A stretch of 64,000 nucleotides of DNA, from NCBI GenBank assembly GCA_016742275.1, contig JACVCD010000019.1, forward strand, positions 40,438 to 104,437, read 5' to 3'. Shown here piece by piece: positions 51,958 through 60,812 of the stretch. The notes beneath the pieces were generated by a model. The model ran no database searches. It worked only from the letters and a program-made list of their open reading frames with translations, and was not told the DNA's origin. Both the position numbers and the translations under genes were made by a program. Each line of letters begins with the position of its first letter. Positions within the stretch are counted from its first letter, which is position 1. The DNA comes from Gemmatimonadaceae bacterium. Its GTDB lineage: Bacteria; Gemmatimonadota; Gemmatimonadetes; Gemmatimonadales; Gemmatimonadaceae.

Positions 51958-52904
51958 TCACCCTCGAAGCCGTGTATTGGCTGATGGGTGTGCTGGTGGC
52001 GGGCGTCGCTATCGTGAACGCGCGCGATGCGAGCAATCCGCGTCGTTGGCGCAACACGCTGTTCTGGGGCACATGGGCGGTGTTGTTCCTGTTTGGCTCC
52101 AAGCTCGATGCGCATGTGAGTGGTGTGCTCATGCTGCTCATGGTTGGCACGGCGTCGGTGGGATTGGGGCAGGGCACACGTGAGACATCTACGGCGGCAT
52201 CGCGCGCGTCATCGGCGGCATCGTTACGACATCGGCTGTTCATCCCGGTGCTGGTGGTGCCGATTGCGACCTACGCGGGCAGTGTGTTGCTCAAGGGATT
52301 CCTTGTGAATGGCGAGCCGCTCATTCCGCCAGCACAGGTCACGCAGGTGGCGCTTGGTATCGCGACTGTGTTGGGGCTATTGACTGCGTTGGTCGTGTTG
52401 CGACCGGCACCGTCGGCTCCGGTGGTGGAGGCCCGTCGCCTGCTCGATGCGGTGGGTTGGGCTGCTGTGTTGCCGCAGGCATTGGCTGCATTGGGGGCCG
52501 TATTCGCTGCTGCAGGCGTCGGGCAGGCCGTGTCGTCGCTGGCTACCACCTACCTACCACTCGGTTCGCCATTTGCTGCGGTCATTGCCTACAGCGTAGG
52601 CATGGCACTCTTCACCATGGTGATGGGCAACGCGTTCGCAGCGTTCCCTGTCATGACGGCGGGCATCGGGCTGCCGCTGGTGGTGCAGCAGTACGGTGGA
52701 GATGTCGTCATCGTCACGGCTATTGGCATGCTTTCCGGGTTCTGTGGAACACTCATGACACCAATGGCCGCCAACTACAACATCGTGCCGGCGGCCTTGC
52801 TTGAACTCGAGGACCGCTACGCCGTCATCCGGGCGCAAATCCCTACGGCGCTGGCGCTGCTGGTGGCCAACATCCTGCTCATGGGAATGTTCGCCTTTCC
52901 GTGA
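51954..52904 (+). CDS. DUF979 membrane protein (permease component)
   Basis: 316 residues, about 8 transmembrane helices. DUF979 blocks: MITLEAVYWLMGVLVAGVA, LFWGTWAVLFLFGSKL, GNAFAAFPVMTAGIGLPLVV and TLMTPMAANYNIVPAALLEL. It is translated with DUF969 (ATGA overlap). Together the two likely form a transporter for an organic acid or peptide-derived compound, controlled by the upstream MerR/TipAS protein. Substrate unknown. Confidence 0.9.
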   Translation: MITLEAVYWLMGVLVAGVAIVNARDASNPRRWRNTLFWGTWAVLFLFGSKLDAHVSGVLMLLMVGTASVGLGQGTRETSTAASRASSAASLRHRLFIPVLVVPIATYAGSVLLKGFLVNGEPLIPPAQVTQVALGIATVLGLLTALVVLRPAPSAPVVEARRLLDAVGWAAVLPQALAALGAVFAAAGVGQAVSSLATTYLPLGSPFAAVIAYSVGMALFTMVMGNAFAAFPVMTAGIGLPLVVQQYGGDVVIVTAIGMLSGFCGTLMTPMAANYNIVPAALLELEDRYAVIRAQIPTALALLVANILLMGMFAFP

Positions 52905-52951
52905 CGTTGCCTGGAAAGACTCCGGTTTGGGGGGACGCTTAGTTTCCCGGC

Positions 52952-54733
52952 ATGCATCCGGAAACTGGTCTCCTGCTCACCCTCGCCGGCGCCTTTGGCG
53001 CGGCATTCCTGCTCGGCTTCGCGGCAACCAAGATCAAGTTGCCGCCGCTGGTTGGGTATCTGGTGGCCGGAATTCTTATTGGTCCGCAGTCGCCCGGATT
53101 CATTGCCGATGTAAATCTGGCGCAGCAGCTGGCCGAAATCGGTGTGATCCTGCTGATGTTCGGTGTGGGTCTGCATTTCTCGCCGGGTGATCTCAAGAAG
53201 GTGCAGCGCATTGTCGTGCCAGGTGCGGTGCTGCAGATGCTGGTGGCGTTGGCACTGGGCACGGGCCTCGCACTGTTGTGGGGATGGAGCCCGTCCGCGT
53301 CGGTGGTGTTCGGGTTGTCATTGTTTGTGGCGTCCACCGTGGTGGTGCTGCGTGTGCTCGAAGACCGCAGCATGCTCGACTCGATCGACGGCCGCATTGC
53401 CGTAGGTTGGCTGATCGTCGAAGACCTGGGCGTGGTGTTTGCGCTCGTGTTGTTGCCCGCCGTGCTTGGTGCGATTTCGGGTGACGGCGGTGGCTCCACG
53501 ATGGACCTGGTGAAGGTCATCGGCCTCACCGTCATCAAGGTGGTGGCATTCATTGCACTCATGGCGGCCGTGGGGCGTCGTGCGGTGCCGTGGTTGCTCA
53601 CACATGTTGCCCGCACGGGTTCACGCGAACTCTTCACACTCGCCGTGCTGGCTGTTTCGCTTGGCGTGGCGATGGGCGCGGCGGCGGTGTTTGGTGTGTC
53701 GTTTGCTCTGGGTGCATTCGTTGCCGGCGTGGTGATCAGCGAGTCGGACCTGTCGTATCGCGCGGGCGCCGACGCCTTGCCCATGCAGGACGCCTTTGCC
53801 GTGCTGTTCTTCGTGTCCACCGGCATGCTGCTCGATCCGCAGATTCTCATCGAACAGCCGGGCAAGCTTGCGGCTGTTGTCGGTGTGATCTATCTAGGCA
53901 ATGCGCTATGGCCGGCGGTGCTGATGATTCTGCTCAAGCATCCATTTGCCGCGTCGCTGCGGCTTGGCGCTGCGTTGGGTCAGATCGGCGAATTCTCGTT
54001 CATCATGGCCGGTCTCGGTGTCACGCTTGGCGTGCTGAGCGAGGAAGGTCGCAGTCTCGTGCTGGCGGCCGCGCTGGTGACCATTGTGCTCAATCCGTTG
54101 CTGTTCACTTGGGCGGAGTGGGTGATTGCGCGTGTATCGCGCTATCCGCAGCTGCTCGATCGATTGGAGCGTCAGAAGGCACCGCGTCTCATTGCTACAG
54201 ATCTTTGGGAGGCCATGCCGATTGGGCATGTCATTCTGATTGGTTACGGCCGGGTGGGTCGTACGATTGGTGAAGCCTTTCAGCGTGTGGGTATTCCGTT
54301 CGTGGCGGTGGAGAGCGATCGGCGTGTGGTGGATGCCATGCGCACGCTGGGCGTGACGGCGGTGTATGGCGACGCCACGCGGCCGGGTATTCTCGAGCAC
54401 GCGCATCCGCGCACGGCCAAGCTGTTGGTGGTGGCGTCACCCGATCCGTATCACGCGCGTCGCATCATCGAGCTCGTGCGAGCGGTGAACGAGCATATCG
54501 ACATTGTGGTGCGCACACATGCCGACGCCGAGCAGCAGTTGTTCGAGGAGCTCGGTGTGAGCAAGGCACTCATGGGTGAGCGCGAACTGGCATTCAGCAT
54601 GGCGTATCACAGCTTGCGTAGCGCAGGCTGTGAAGACGATCGCGCTGATGACGTGATTCAGATGCTGCGTGGTGGTGCGCGCATGCCGACGCGCGAGTTT
54701 TCGAGCATCATGCCGCCGGTGGCGCAGACGTAA
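52952..54733 (+). CDS. CPA2 cation:proton antiporter with RCK domain (YbaL/KefB-like)
   Basis: 593 residues. Twelve or so transmembrane helices in the Na+/H+ exchanger domain (LVGYLVAGILIGPQSPGF, LAEIGVILLMFGVGLHFS, DLGVVFALVLLP, GAALGQIGEFSFIMAGLG), then a TrkA-N NAD-binding domain (about 425-545: HVILIGYGRVGRTIGEAFQRVG). Length and the GQIGEFSFI/GVGLHFS patterns match E. coli YbaL. It exports K+ or Na+ against H+, gated by nucleotide binding. No separate regulatory (KefG-type) gene is adjacent. Followed by a convergent small membrane protein gene. Confidence 0.92.
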   Translation: MHPETGLLLTLAGAFGAAFLLGFAATKIKLPPLVGYLVAGILIGPQSPGFIADVNLAQQLAEIGVILLMFGVGLHFSPGDLKKVQRIVVPGAVLQMLVALALGTGLALLWGWSPSASVVFGLSLFVASTVVVLRVLEDRSMLDSIDGRIAVGWLIVEDLGVVFALVLLPAVLGAISGDGGGSTMDLVKVIGLTVIKVVAFIALMAAVGRRAVPWLLTHVARTGSRELFTLAVLAVSLGVAMGAAAVFGVSFALGAFVAGVVISESDLSYRAGADALPMQDAFAVLFFVSTGMLLDPQILIEQPGKLAAVVGVIYLGNALWPAVLMILLKHPFAASLRLGAALGQIGEFSFIMAGLGVTLGVLSEEGRSLVLAAALVTIVLNPLLFTWAEWVIARVSRYPQLLDRLERQKAPRLIATDLWEAMPIGHVILIGYGRVGRTIGEAFQRVGIPFVAVESDRRVVDAMRTLGVTAVYGDATRPGILEHAHPRTAKLLVVASPDPYHARRIIELVRAVNEHIDIVVRTHADAEQQLFEELGVSKALMGERELAFSMAYHSLRSAGCEDDRADDVIQMLRGGARMPTREFSSIMPPVAQT

Positions 54734-54745
54734 CCTGCGCTACGT

Positions 54746-55027
54746 TCAGTGGTGACCATCTGGTAGCTCGGGTCGCCCGCGCTGCAGGAACGCGACAAAT
54801 CCAAACATCGCTGCAGCTACTAGAAGAATCGCGCCAGTCCACGTCTGCCAAACAGACTCGCCAGCTCCGGGAATGGACGCGCATACGAGCAATCCGAGAA
54901 CGAGGAGTGCTCGCGCTACGCGTTCGGCAATGTTCATCGGTGCTTTGATGCTGAAGATCAGCTTCCGCCCTATCAGCAGCGCGCCGATCATCAATACTGT
55001 GGAGAGGAGGATTGGGTAGTCAGACAT
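54746..55027 (-). CDS. Hypothetical small membrane protein
   Basis: 93 residues with three predicted transmembrane helices (ILLSTVLMIGALLIGRKLIF, VARALLVLGLLVCASIPG and TWTGAILLVAAAMFGFVAFL) and a short polar C-terminus. No recognised family. Convergent with the CPA2 antiporter gene, 12 bp between stops. Confidence 0.65.
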   Translation of the reverse strand: MSDYPILLSTVLMIGALLIGRKLIFSIKAPMNIAERVARALLVLGLLVCASIPGAGESVWQTWTGAILLVAAAMFGFVAFLQRGRPELPDGHH

Positions 55028-55146
55028 AGTCCAATGACGTTGATTGGCGAACCAGCAATAACAATATACCGCCGAGCATCAACTGCCTTCAACGTGGGTA
55101 TCAACCGTGTTGAATCGTGCCAACAATCACATTCTTTGAGGGCGGC

Positions 55147-55566
55147 ATGTTGAATTCTCCGCAAGCAACTTTGCGCATCATTTCCGTGGTATTGCTGGCC
55201 TCCGTGACTGCTGCCATAGGGTGCGGTAATGATCCTGACATCACCGAGCCCATACCCTATCGGGCCATCGTGTACGGTATGGCCACTCAGGGTGGTGCGC
55301 CGATTGCCGGTCGTTCGGTAACCGTCAGAGCATACTCATCCAATTGTCAGCGTGGGGGAGCAGGCGAAGGGCGCACAACGACGGACGCGCAGGGATACTA
55401 TCGTGTCTTTGTGACGTCGCTCGACGGCGGTGGAGCGAAGTGCATTGTCACGCTGCTTCCTCCGTTGACCGGAAGCGACACACTGCGTGATACCGCTTCG
55501 ATCACCTTCAAGCTTAATAGCCCGTTCGACAGTGTGCAGCGCAATCTGGTCCGCATGTCTCCTTGA
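55147..55566 (+). CDS. Lipoprotein with carboxypeptidase-regulatory-like domain
   Basis: 139 residues from the ATG at 55147, chosen for the GAGG ribosome-binding site 5 bp upstream. Lipoprotein signal with lipobox AAIGC. The rest is a single Ig-like CarboxypepD_reg fold: YGMATQGGAPIAGRSVTVRAY, TTTDAQGYYRVFVTSL and ASITFKLNSPF, with two Cys that may form a disulfide. Free-standing surface or periplasmic domain of unknown role. Confidence 0.75.
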   Translation: MLNSPQATLRIISVVLLASVTAAIGCGNDPDITEPIPYRAIVYGMATQGGAPIAGRSVTVRAYSSNCQRGGAGEGRTTTDAQGYYRVFVTSLDGGGAKCIVTLLPPLTGSDTLRDTASITFKLNSPFDSVQRNLVRMSP

Positions 55567-55574
55567 TGCTGAAC

Positions 55575-55612
55575 GCAAAGGCCCGATGCGAACATTTGCA
55601 TCGGGCCTTTGC
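55575..55612. terminator. Bidirectional terminator hairpin
   Basis: Perfect 15-bp inverted repeat GCAAAGGCCCGATGC (55575-55589) and GCATCGGGCCTTTGC (55598-55612) with an 8-nt loop, between convergent genes ending at 55566 and 55650. A-rich and T-rich stem ends give short U runs on both strands. Confidence 0.8.
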
Positions 55613-55649
55613 TGTTGATTGCAATGAAAGTCGCAATCTCGTTGGAGTA

Positions 55650-57188
55650 TCACCCCGTCTTCGTGATCCCCGCCTTCCCGTGCTCCACGCGCCATGACGA
55701 CGCCGTGGTGATCTCGGCGCCCGGCTTCTCGACGAACGGCACACTGCGGTAGTCAGCGGTCCAGGTATTGGCGTCGACGCGACACTTCACATAGCCGCGG
55801 CGATTCTGGAACCACTTGAGGTGCGGATTGTCGCCCTGCATGGTGCTGAGGCGCGCCGGTGTGACATCGGCACCATCACCGCCCGATGAAATGCTCGTGG
55901 CCACAAACTCGGCCGCGACGGTTGGACGATCAGGACGCGAGAAGTCGCTGTGCAGCTCATTCACCCAGTTGGTGTGAATGTCGCCGGTGATGACCACCGT
56001 GCGATTGGGTGCACGTTTGCTGATTTCACCAAGCAGACGATCGCGGGCCACCGGATATCCACCCCACTGATCCATGCTGGTGCGCATCTCGGGGCCTGGC
56101 GCGGCATCATACGGCGCCATCATGACCTGCTGTGCCAGCACCTGCCAACGCGCGTTGCTGGACAGGCCATTCAGCAGCCACTGCTCCTGTGCGTTGCCGA
56201 GCAGCGTGCGCTGCGGCTCCTTCCATTCGTCGCATGGCGCCACCGTACCATCGCCGCACGCCTGATTGTCGCGGTACTGCCGCGTGTCGAGCATCCAGAA
56301 GTTCGCCAGCTGGCCCCACGCCACTTGACGCGTGATGTTGAGATCGGCCCACGACTGCACACGCGGCACACGCACCGGCTGATGTTCCCACCACGCCTGA
56401 TACGCCGCCGCACGCCGTGTACGCATCTGCTCGGTGGACTCCATGTTGTTCTCGCCCGAGAGACCGGCGTAGTTGTTGTCGACTTCGTGGTCATCCCACG
56501 TGACCAGCCACGGGCAGCGTTCATGTACGCGCTGCAGCATGGGGTCCGACTTGTACTGCGCGTACCGACGACGGTAGTCGTCGATAGTGCGGATCTCGAG
56601 ACCGTGATGCATGCGCACGGCTTTGCGATTGCCGGCGTATTCGTAGATGTAGTCGCCGAGGTGGATAGCAAGATCGACTTCTTCGCGCGCGAGATGATCG
56701 TGCGCGGTGAAGTAGCCCTGCTCCCAGTGCTGGCAGCTGGCAAACGCAAAGGACAGCGGCGTGGTAGCGCCAGCGGCCGGTGTAGTACGGAAGCGCCCAA
56801 CGGGACTCATCGCTGCGCCGGTGGTGAAGCGATAGAAGTACCAGCGGTCCGGGGCGAGACCGTCCACGTCGATGTGAATGCTGAACGAAAGTTCGGGTGC
56901 CGCGACCGCGCGTCCGCGCTTCACGATCTTGGCGAATTGCTCGTCGTCTGCGACTTCCCAATCCACTGTGGTGCGCGTGCCTTCCATGCCGCCGTCCGGC
57001 TCAAATGGGCGTGGCGCAAGACGGGTCCACAGCACACCGCCCGTGGGCGTGGGGTCACCGGATGCCACACCGAGCGAAAACGGATACTCGGTGAATGTTG
57101 GGCGGCTGGTGACGCGCCAGATATTGGGCACCACGGCGCAGAGCGCGGCGTAGCGCGCGAGATCGGAGACGAAGAGGCGACGGTCCAT
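55650..57188 (-). CDS. PhoD-type alkaline phosphatase
   Basis: 512 residues from the ATG at 57188. The N-terminus MDRRLFVSDLARYAALCAVV looks like a Tat-type export signal, usual for PhoD. An N-terminal Ig-like domain (FSLGVASGDPTPTGGVLWTRLAP) precedes the metallophosphatase domain with LSFAFASCQHWEQGYFTA, LAIHLGDYIYEY, LVTWDDHEVDNNYAG and VVITGDIHTNWV, the Fe/Ca ligands of PhoD. It hydrolyses phosphomonoesters and diesters outside the cytoplasm. Longer in-frame starts lack family similarity. Convergent on the small lipoprotein gene. Confidence 0.92.
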   Translation of the reverse strand: MDRRLFVSDLARYAALCAVVPNIWRVTSRPTFTEYPFSLGVASGDPTPTGGVLWTRLAPRPFEPDGGMEGTRTTVDWEVADDEQFAKIVKRGRAVAAPELSFSIHIDVDGLAPDRWYFYRFTTGAAMSPVGRFRTTPAAGATTPLSFAFASCQHWEQGYFTAHDHLAREEVDLAIHLGDYIYEYAGNRKAVRMHHGLEIRTIDDYRRRYAQYKSDPMLQRVHERCPWLVTWDDHEVDNNYAGLSGENNMESTEQMRTRRAAAYQAWWEHQPVRVPRVQSWADLNITRQVAWGQLANFWMLDTRQYRDNQACGDGTVAPCDEWKEPQRTLLGNAQEQWLLNGLSSNARWQVLAQQVMMAPYDAAPGPEMRTSMDQWGGYPVARDRLLGEISKRAPNRTVVITGDIHTNWVNELHSDFSRPDRPTVAAEFVATSISSGGDGADVTPARLSTMQGDNPHLKWFQNRRGYVKCRVDANTWTADYRSVPFVEKPGAEITTASSWRVEHGKAGITKTG

Positions 57189-57315
57189 GCCGATAAGTTG
57201 CCCGTCCGGGCGACAAATGCGAGCGGGCGACGCCACATGTCCGTGCACTGTTGCGGCTTCGTTGCAGCGCTGAGACGACCTCTCCGCATGGACGGATCGC
57301 GAGATAGAATGTGTC

Positions 57316-57822
57316 ATGTCCGACTCCGCATCTTCTCCGAACGTGCCCCGTCCGCCTAGGGATCCGGGTCCCAATGTCCAGTTCCCGCCGCCGCTGCTGT
57401 TCGTGGTGCCGCTCGGCGTGTGTTGGATGGTCGATCGCGTGGTCGCCACGCCGCGCTTTCCAGAAGCCGCATGGACGGTCTTTGGCGGATTGTTGCTGAT
57501 CGCATGCGGCTTTGCCCTGGTACTGAGCGGCATTTTCACATTTCGGCGATTTCGCACCGCGGTGTATCCCAATCGCGCGGCCAAGCTGGTCGTGGATACC
57601 GGCCCGTTCGCTTACACGCGAAATCCCATGTACGTGGGGATGACGGGTATCTACCTCGGCATGACTTTGCTGCTCACCTCATGGGTAGCGTTTGCGCTAT
57701 TGCCGGCAGTACTGCTGTTGGTGATGCGCCTTGTGATCCGTCGCGAAGAACGACATCTGACGGAGAAATTCCCTGAGGCCTACGCCGAGTACTGCGCACG
57801 CGTGCCTCGGTGGCTCATATGA
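57316..57822 (+). CDS. Isoprenylcysteine/PEMT-type membrane methyltransferase
   Basis: 168 residues, four transmembrane helices. The C-terminal signature GPFAYTRNPMYVGMTGIYLGM and REERHLTEKFPEAYAEYCARVPRWL marks the ICMT/PEMT family of membrane SAM-dependent methyltransferases. In bacteria the substrate is mostly unknown (lipids or small molecules). Its stop overlaps the ATG of the following parallel beta-helix gene (ATGA). Divergent from phoD, with 127 bp between. Confidence 0.87.
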   Translation: MSDSASSPNVPRPPRDPGPNVQFPPPLLFVVPLGVCWMVDRVVATPRFPEAAWTVFGGLLLIACGFALVLSGIFTFRRFRTAVYPNRAAKLVVDTGPFAYTRNPMYVGMTGIYLGMTLLLTSWVAFALLPAVLLLVMRLVIRREERHLTEKFPEAYAEYCARVPRWLI

Positions 57823-59981
57823 TGCACGGGATGTGGCGGGCTCTCACGGCGCTATTGGTCTCATCACCATTCGCGCTGCACGCTCAGCCCGTACCGGTAG
57901 TACGCCCAACGGCTGGCATGGTGATTACGCGCTCGGTGCGCGTGGCGCCCGGCACGTATCGACTGAGAGCATCACCGCATGCCGATTCCGCGCTTGCTAC
58001 GGTGCGCGGCAGCAATATCACGGTCGACATGCGTGGTGTGACGTTCATCGGTATGCCAACTGACAGCTCGCCGGATGCCGCTGTTGGAACAGCAATACGT
58101 ATCGAGTCGGGCGCCAACGTCACTGTTCGTGGGCTCACCGCGCGGGGTTATCGCTGGGGCGTCGTGGCGAATGGCGTGCGCAATCTCATACTCGAGCACA
58201 ACAACTTCAGCCATTCATGGAAACTACGGCTGTTCAGCCTTGTGGAGCATGAAAGCCTCGTGGACTGGCTGTCCTTTCACAAGAATGAGGCCGATGAATG
58301 GCGGCGTTTCGGTGCCGGTATGCATCTCCGGGATATTCATGGAGGTGCCATACGAAACAATGTTGTTCGTCAGTCGATGAACGGTCTGTTGCTTAGTCAC
58401 AGTGATTCATTGGACATTCGCAGTAACGACTTCTCGTACAACTCCGGATTGGGCATCGGACTGTATCGCGCCAGTTGGCACACCGTTGTCGACAATCGTC
58501 TCGACTACAATGTGCGCGGCTCCTCACTCGGTTTCTTTCAGCGAGGACAGGATTCGGCTGCGCTCCTCATGTTCGAGCAGTGCAACAACAATGTGGTGGC
58601 CTACAACAGCATGACCCACAGTGGCGATGGGCTGTTTCTGTGGGCCGGTCAACACACCATGGATACGGGGCAGGGCGGTTCCAACGACAATCTGTTTCTT
58701 ATGAACGATGTGTCGTACGCGCCGACCAACGGTCTCGAAGCCACGTTCAGTCGCAATCAGTTCATCGGCAACCGGGTGGTGGGCAGCACGCACGGGCTGT
58801 GGGGTGGGTACAGCTTTGACTCCCGCGTGGTCGGCAATTGTTTTGCGGACAATCGCATCGCCATTGCCATCGAACATGGGCAGAACAATCTGGTAGGCGG
58901 CAATCGATTCCAGGGCGACACACTGGCCATCCGATTGTGGGCCGATAGTATCGCGCCGAGTGACTGGGGGTACCCCAAGCATCGCGATACCCGCAGTCGC
59001 GATTGGCGTATCGTGGAGAACAGTTTTTCGCGTGTGCCTGAACGCTGGCGCTTGGCCAATACAGTGGTCGTTGACTCGGGTCGCAACACGGTCAGCGATT
59101 CGGCGATGGCCTGTGACCCGGCGCGCATTGTACCCACGACGGCCTGGTGGCGGGTGCCGACTATCGCGAATGCGCCGACGCGTTGGCCTGATGCGCCGAA
59201 TGCTGCGCGTGACCGTAGCGCCATTGTGGTGGATGAATGGGGGCCGTACGACTGGCAGGCACCCAAGCTCTGGCCGTTAGACAGTGTACGGTCACGCCGT
59301 GTGCGGCTTCGCGTGTTGGGTCCGCCGGGGCAATGGAGCGTGGCACGGCTTCGCGGTGTAGCCGCCCTTTCGAGTAGCGCGGGGCGTACGGGTGACACCA
59401 TCGTGGTGACACCGCATTCCGACAGCGCGAGCCGCTGGCAGTTGGAGCTCACCTATCGCGGTGCGGCTACGGTGAGCGCGCGTGGCGTGCGATCTGCAGC
59501 CGGAGTGCCGGTGCGATTTGCTTATGGAATCGCCGAGCCGCCGCAGAGCTGGCAGGCGCGTGTAACAACGTTCAGCGACAGCACCAGTCCACTGACATCT
59601 GACAGTCATTTGCAGCGTGTGATTGCGCAGCAGCCGGTGTGGTCGAAGACACTGCCGCGTCTCGACTGGATGTGGTCACGTCCGCGCGAGCCGGGAATCC
59701 CGGCCAGCAATTTTCTGATGTTGGCCGAGGGCGAAGTAACGCTCGATAGCGTGCATACGCTGCGAACCATCAGCGATGATGCCGTGCGTGTATGGGTGAA
59801 CGACTCGCTGCTTGTCGATCACTGGGCGCCGCATGAATCCGCACCGGCCTACGCCGTCGTGCCACGTGGACGGCATCGAGTGCGGGTGGCGTATGTGCAG
59901 CGTGGCGGTTGGGTGGAACTCAGGCTCGATTGGCTACGTGGACGCGTGCGACCGTCGCCCGGTTCGGCGGGGCCGCATTGA
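57819..59981 (+). CDS. Secreted right-handed parallel beta-helix protein
   Basis: 720 residues from the ATG at 57819 (coupled to the methyltransferase stop), with a signal peptide ending near LHAQ. Residues about 60-410 contain many pectate-lyase-like turns: NVTVRGLTARGYRWGVVANG, NLILEHNNFSHSW, GGAIRNNVVRQSMNGLLLSH, LDIRSNDFSYNSGLG and NNVVAYNSMTHSGDGLFL, i.e. a NosD/PbH1 helix with Asn/Asp ladders. The C-terminal 300 residues are a separate all-beta part (WVNDSLLVDHW, AVVPRGRHRVRVAYVQRGGWVELRL, PA14-like). Probably binds or cuts polysaccharide; catalytic residues not assigned. Confidence 0.87.
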   Translation: MMHGMWRALTALLVSSPFALHAQPVPVVRPTAGMVITRSVRVAPGTYRLRASPHADSALATVRGSNITVDMRGVTFIGMPTDSSPDAAVGTAIRIESGANVTVRGLTARGYRWGVVANGVRNLILEHNNFSHSWKLRLFSLVEHESLVDWLSFHKNEADEWRRFGAGMHLRDIHGGAIRNNVVRQSMNGLLLSHSDSLDIRSNDFSYNSGLGIGLYRASWHTVVDNRLDYNVRGSSLGFFQRGQDSAALLMFEQCNNNVVAYNSMTHSGDGLFLWAGQHTMDTGQGGSNDNLFLMNDVSYAPTNGLEATFSRNQFIGNRVVGSTHGLWGGYSFDSRVVGNCFADNRIAIAIEHGQNNLVGGNRFQGDTLAIRLWADSIAPSDWGYPKHRDTRSRDWRIVENSFSRVPERWRLANTVVVDSGRNTVSDSAMACDPARIVPTTAWWRVPTIANAPTRWPDAPNAARDRSAIVVDEWGPYDWQAPKLWPLDSVRSRRVRLRVLGPPGQWSVARLRGVAALSSSAGRTGDTIVVTPHSDSASRWQLELTYRGAATVSARGVRSAAGVPVRFAYGIAEPPQSWQARVTTFSDSTSPLTSDSHLQRVIAQQPVWSKTLPRLDWMWSRPREPGIPASNFLMLAEGEVTLDSVHTLRTISDDAVRVWVNDSLLVDHWAPHESAPAYAVVPRGRHRVRVAYVQRGGWVELRLDWLRGRVRPSPGSAGPH

Positions 59982-60013
59982 TGTCGTCCAGCAGACATCT
60001 CTAGGTGAGACTT

Positions 60014-60478
60014 CTACGCGACCCGAAACGTGCGCAGATCGATGCCGTGCGATGGTGTCGGACGGATGCACGACCGAATCGATGACGCGCGGTCAAACGG
60101 TGAACCATCGGGCTTCGACGTGAACAGCCACACCGTATCCGTGCGTCCGGCATAGTACGCGCGCACGAGTACGCGACGCGGCATGAGATCGCAGCAGAAG
60201 GTGAAGCAGAACGTTTCGTCGAGATGCCCGTCGGCAACACCACGAGTCACCTTATCGTGGAATTCCGGCACGTTGGCGCTTGGGTACACTTCGTGAAAGA
60301 AGTGGCGACCGATGGGGCGTCCCGTGAGTCCGGCATTGTCCGTTTCGGCCTGATTACAGGCCATCACATGGCAAGCGGTATCGAGTTGAATCACACCATA
60401 CGGAATGGCATCCAGCTCCTCGTCGGATAGGCGATCGAGGAACGGGGCCAGCATTCGGGTTGTCGTATCGAGAGGCAT
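60014..60478 (-). CDS. PYP-like PAS domain protein lacking the chromophore cysteine
   Basis: 154 residues from the ATG at 60478 (60454 is an alternative ATG; longer starts lack similarity). Residues 16-122 align without gaps to photoactive yellow protein: LSDEELDAIPYGVIQLD, CNQAETDNAG, RHFFHEVYPSANVPEFHDK, GVADGHLDETFCFTFCCDLMP and DTVWLFTSK. In PYP, Cys69 binds p-coumaric acid; here Ser67 takes that place. PYP Tyr42 becomes Cys41, Thr50 becomes Ala49, Arg52 becomes Leu51, but Glu46 is kept (Glu45). Thus it is probably not a PYP-type blue-light sensor and may bind another ligand. A 30-residue Arg/Pro-rich tail follows. Convergent with the beta-helix gene. Confidence 0.83.
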   Translation of the reverse strand: MPLDTTTRMLAPFLDRLSDEELDAIPYGVIQLDTACHVMACNQAETDNAGLTGRPIGRHFFHEVYPSANVPEFHDKVTRGVADGHLDETFCFTFCCDLMPRRVLVRAYYAGRTDTVWLFTSKPDGSPFDRASSIRSCIRPTPSHGIDLRTFRVA

Positions 60479-60812
60479 TGAACTGCAGATGCGCGGACAC
60501 GAGCGGACGCAGCCGTCTTCGGCCCCGACAGCGCTCGTTGTTACGAGCATCGGGAGTGGTTGGTCCGGACTTGAGAGTCCAATGTGAGTTTTCGCCCATA
60601 TTTGCGTTACGGTCTGGGCCCTCCCCCTCACAATGTTCGGGGAGCGTACCCTGCGTAACTGATCACCGGAGCTTTCGTGGCGATTCTGGCGCGGGACGAC
60701 TGGTGACGGCCCCTGCGTTGCCTCGGGGTGGCCCGCGCTTCACATTCCGGCACCCCGCCACGCAGTTCCTTGCCGGCATTTAGGCCGGTGCCCGCGCCCC
60801 CATTCCCCGCGC
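60479..60812. other. 334-bp divergent intergenic region, no gene seen
   Basis: The only stretch over 300 bp without a gene. It separates the PYP-like gene and the symporter gene and must hold both promoters. Reading frames in it have no protein-like composition. I could not pick a convincing -35/-10 pair, tRNA or riboswitch. One lone GCGTAA occurs near 60653. Confidence 0.6.

Noticed and set aside
60479..60812. tRNA, riboswitch or small gene in the largest intergenic region
   Set aside because: No cloverleaf, no conserved aptamer pattern and no frame with protein-like composition could be recognised by reading.
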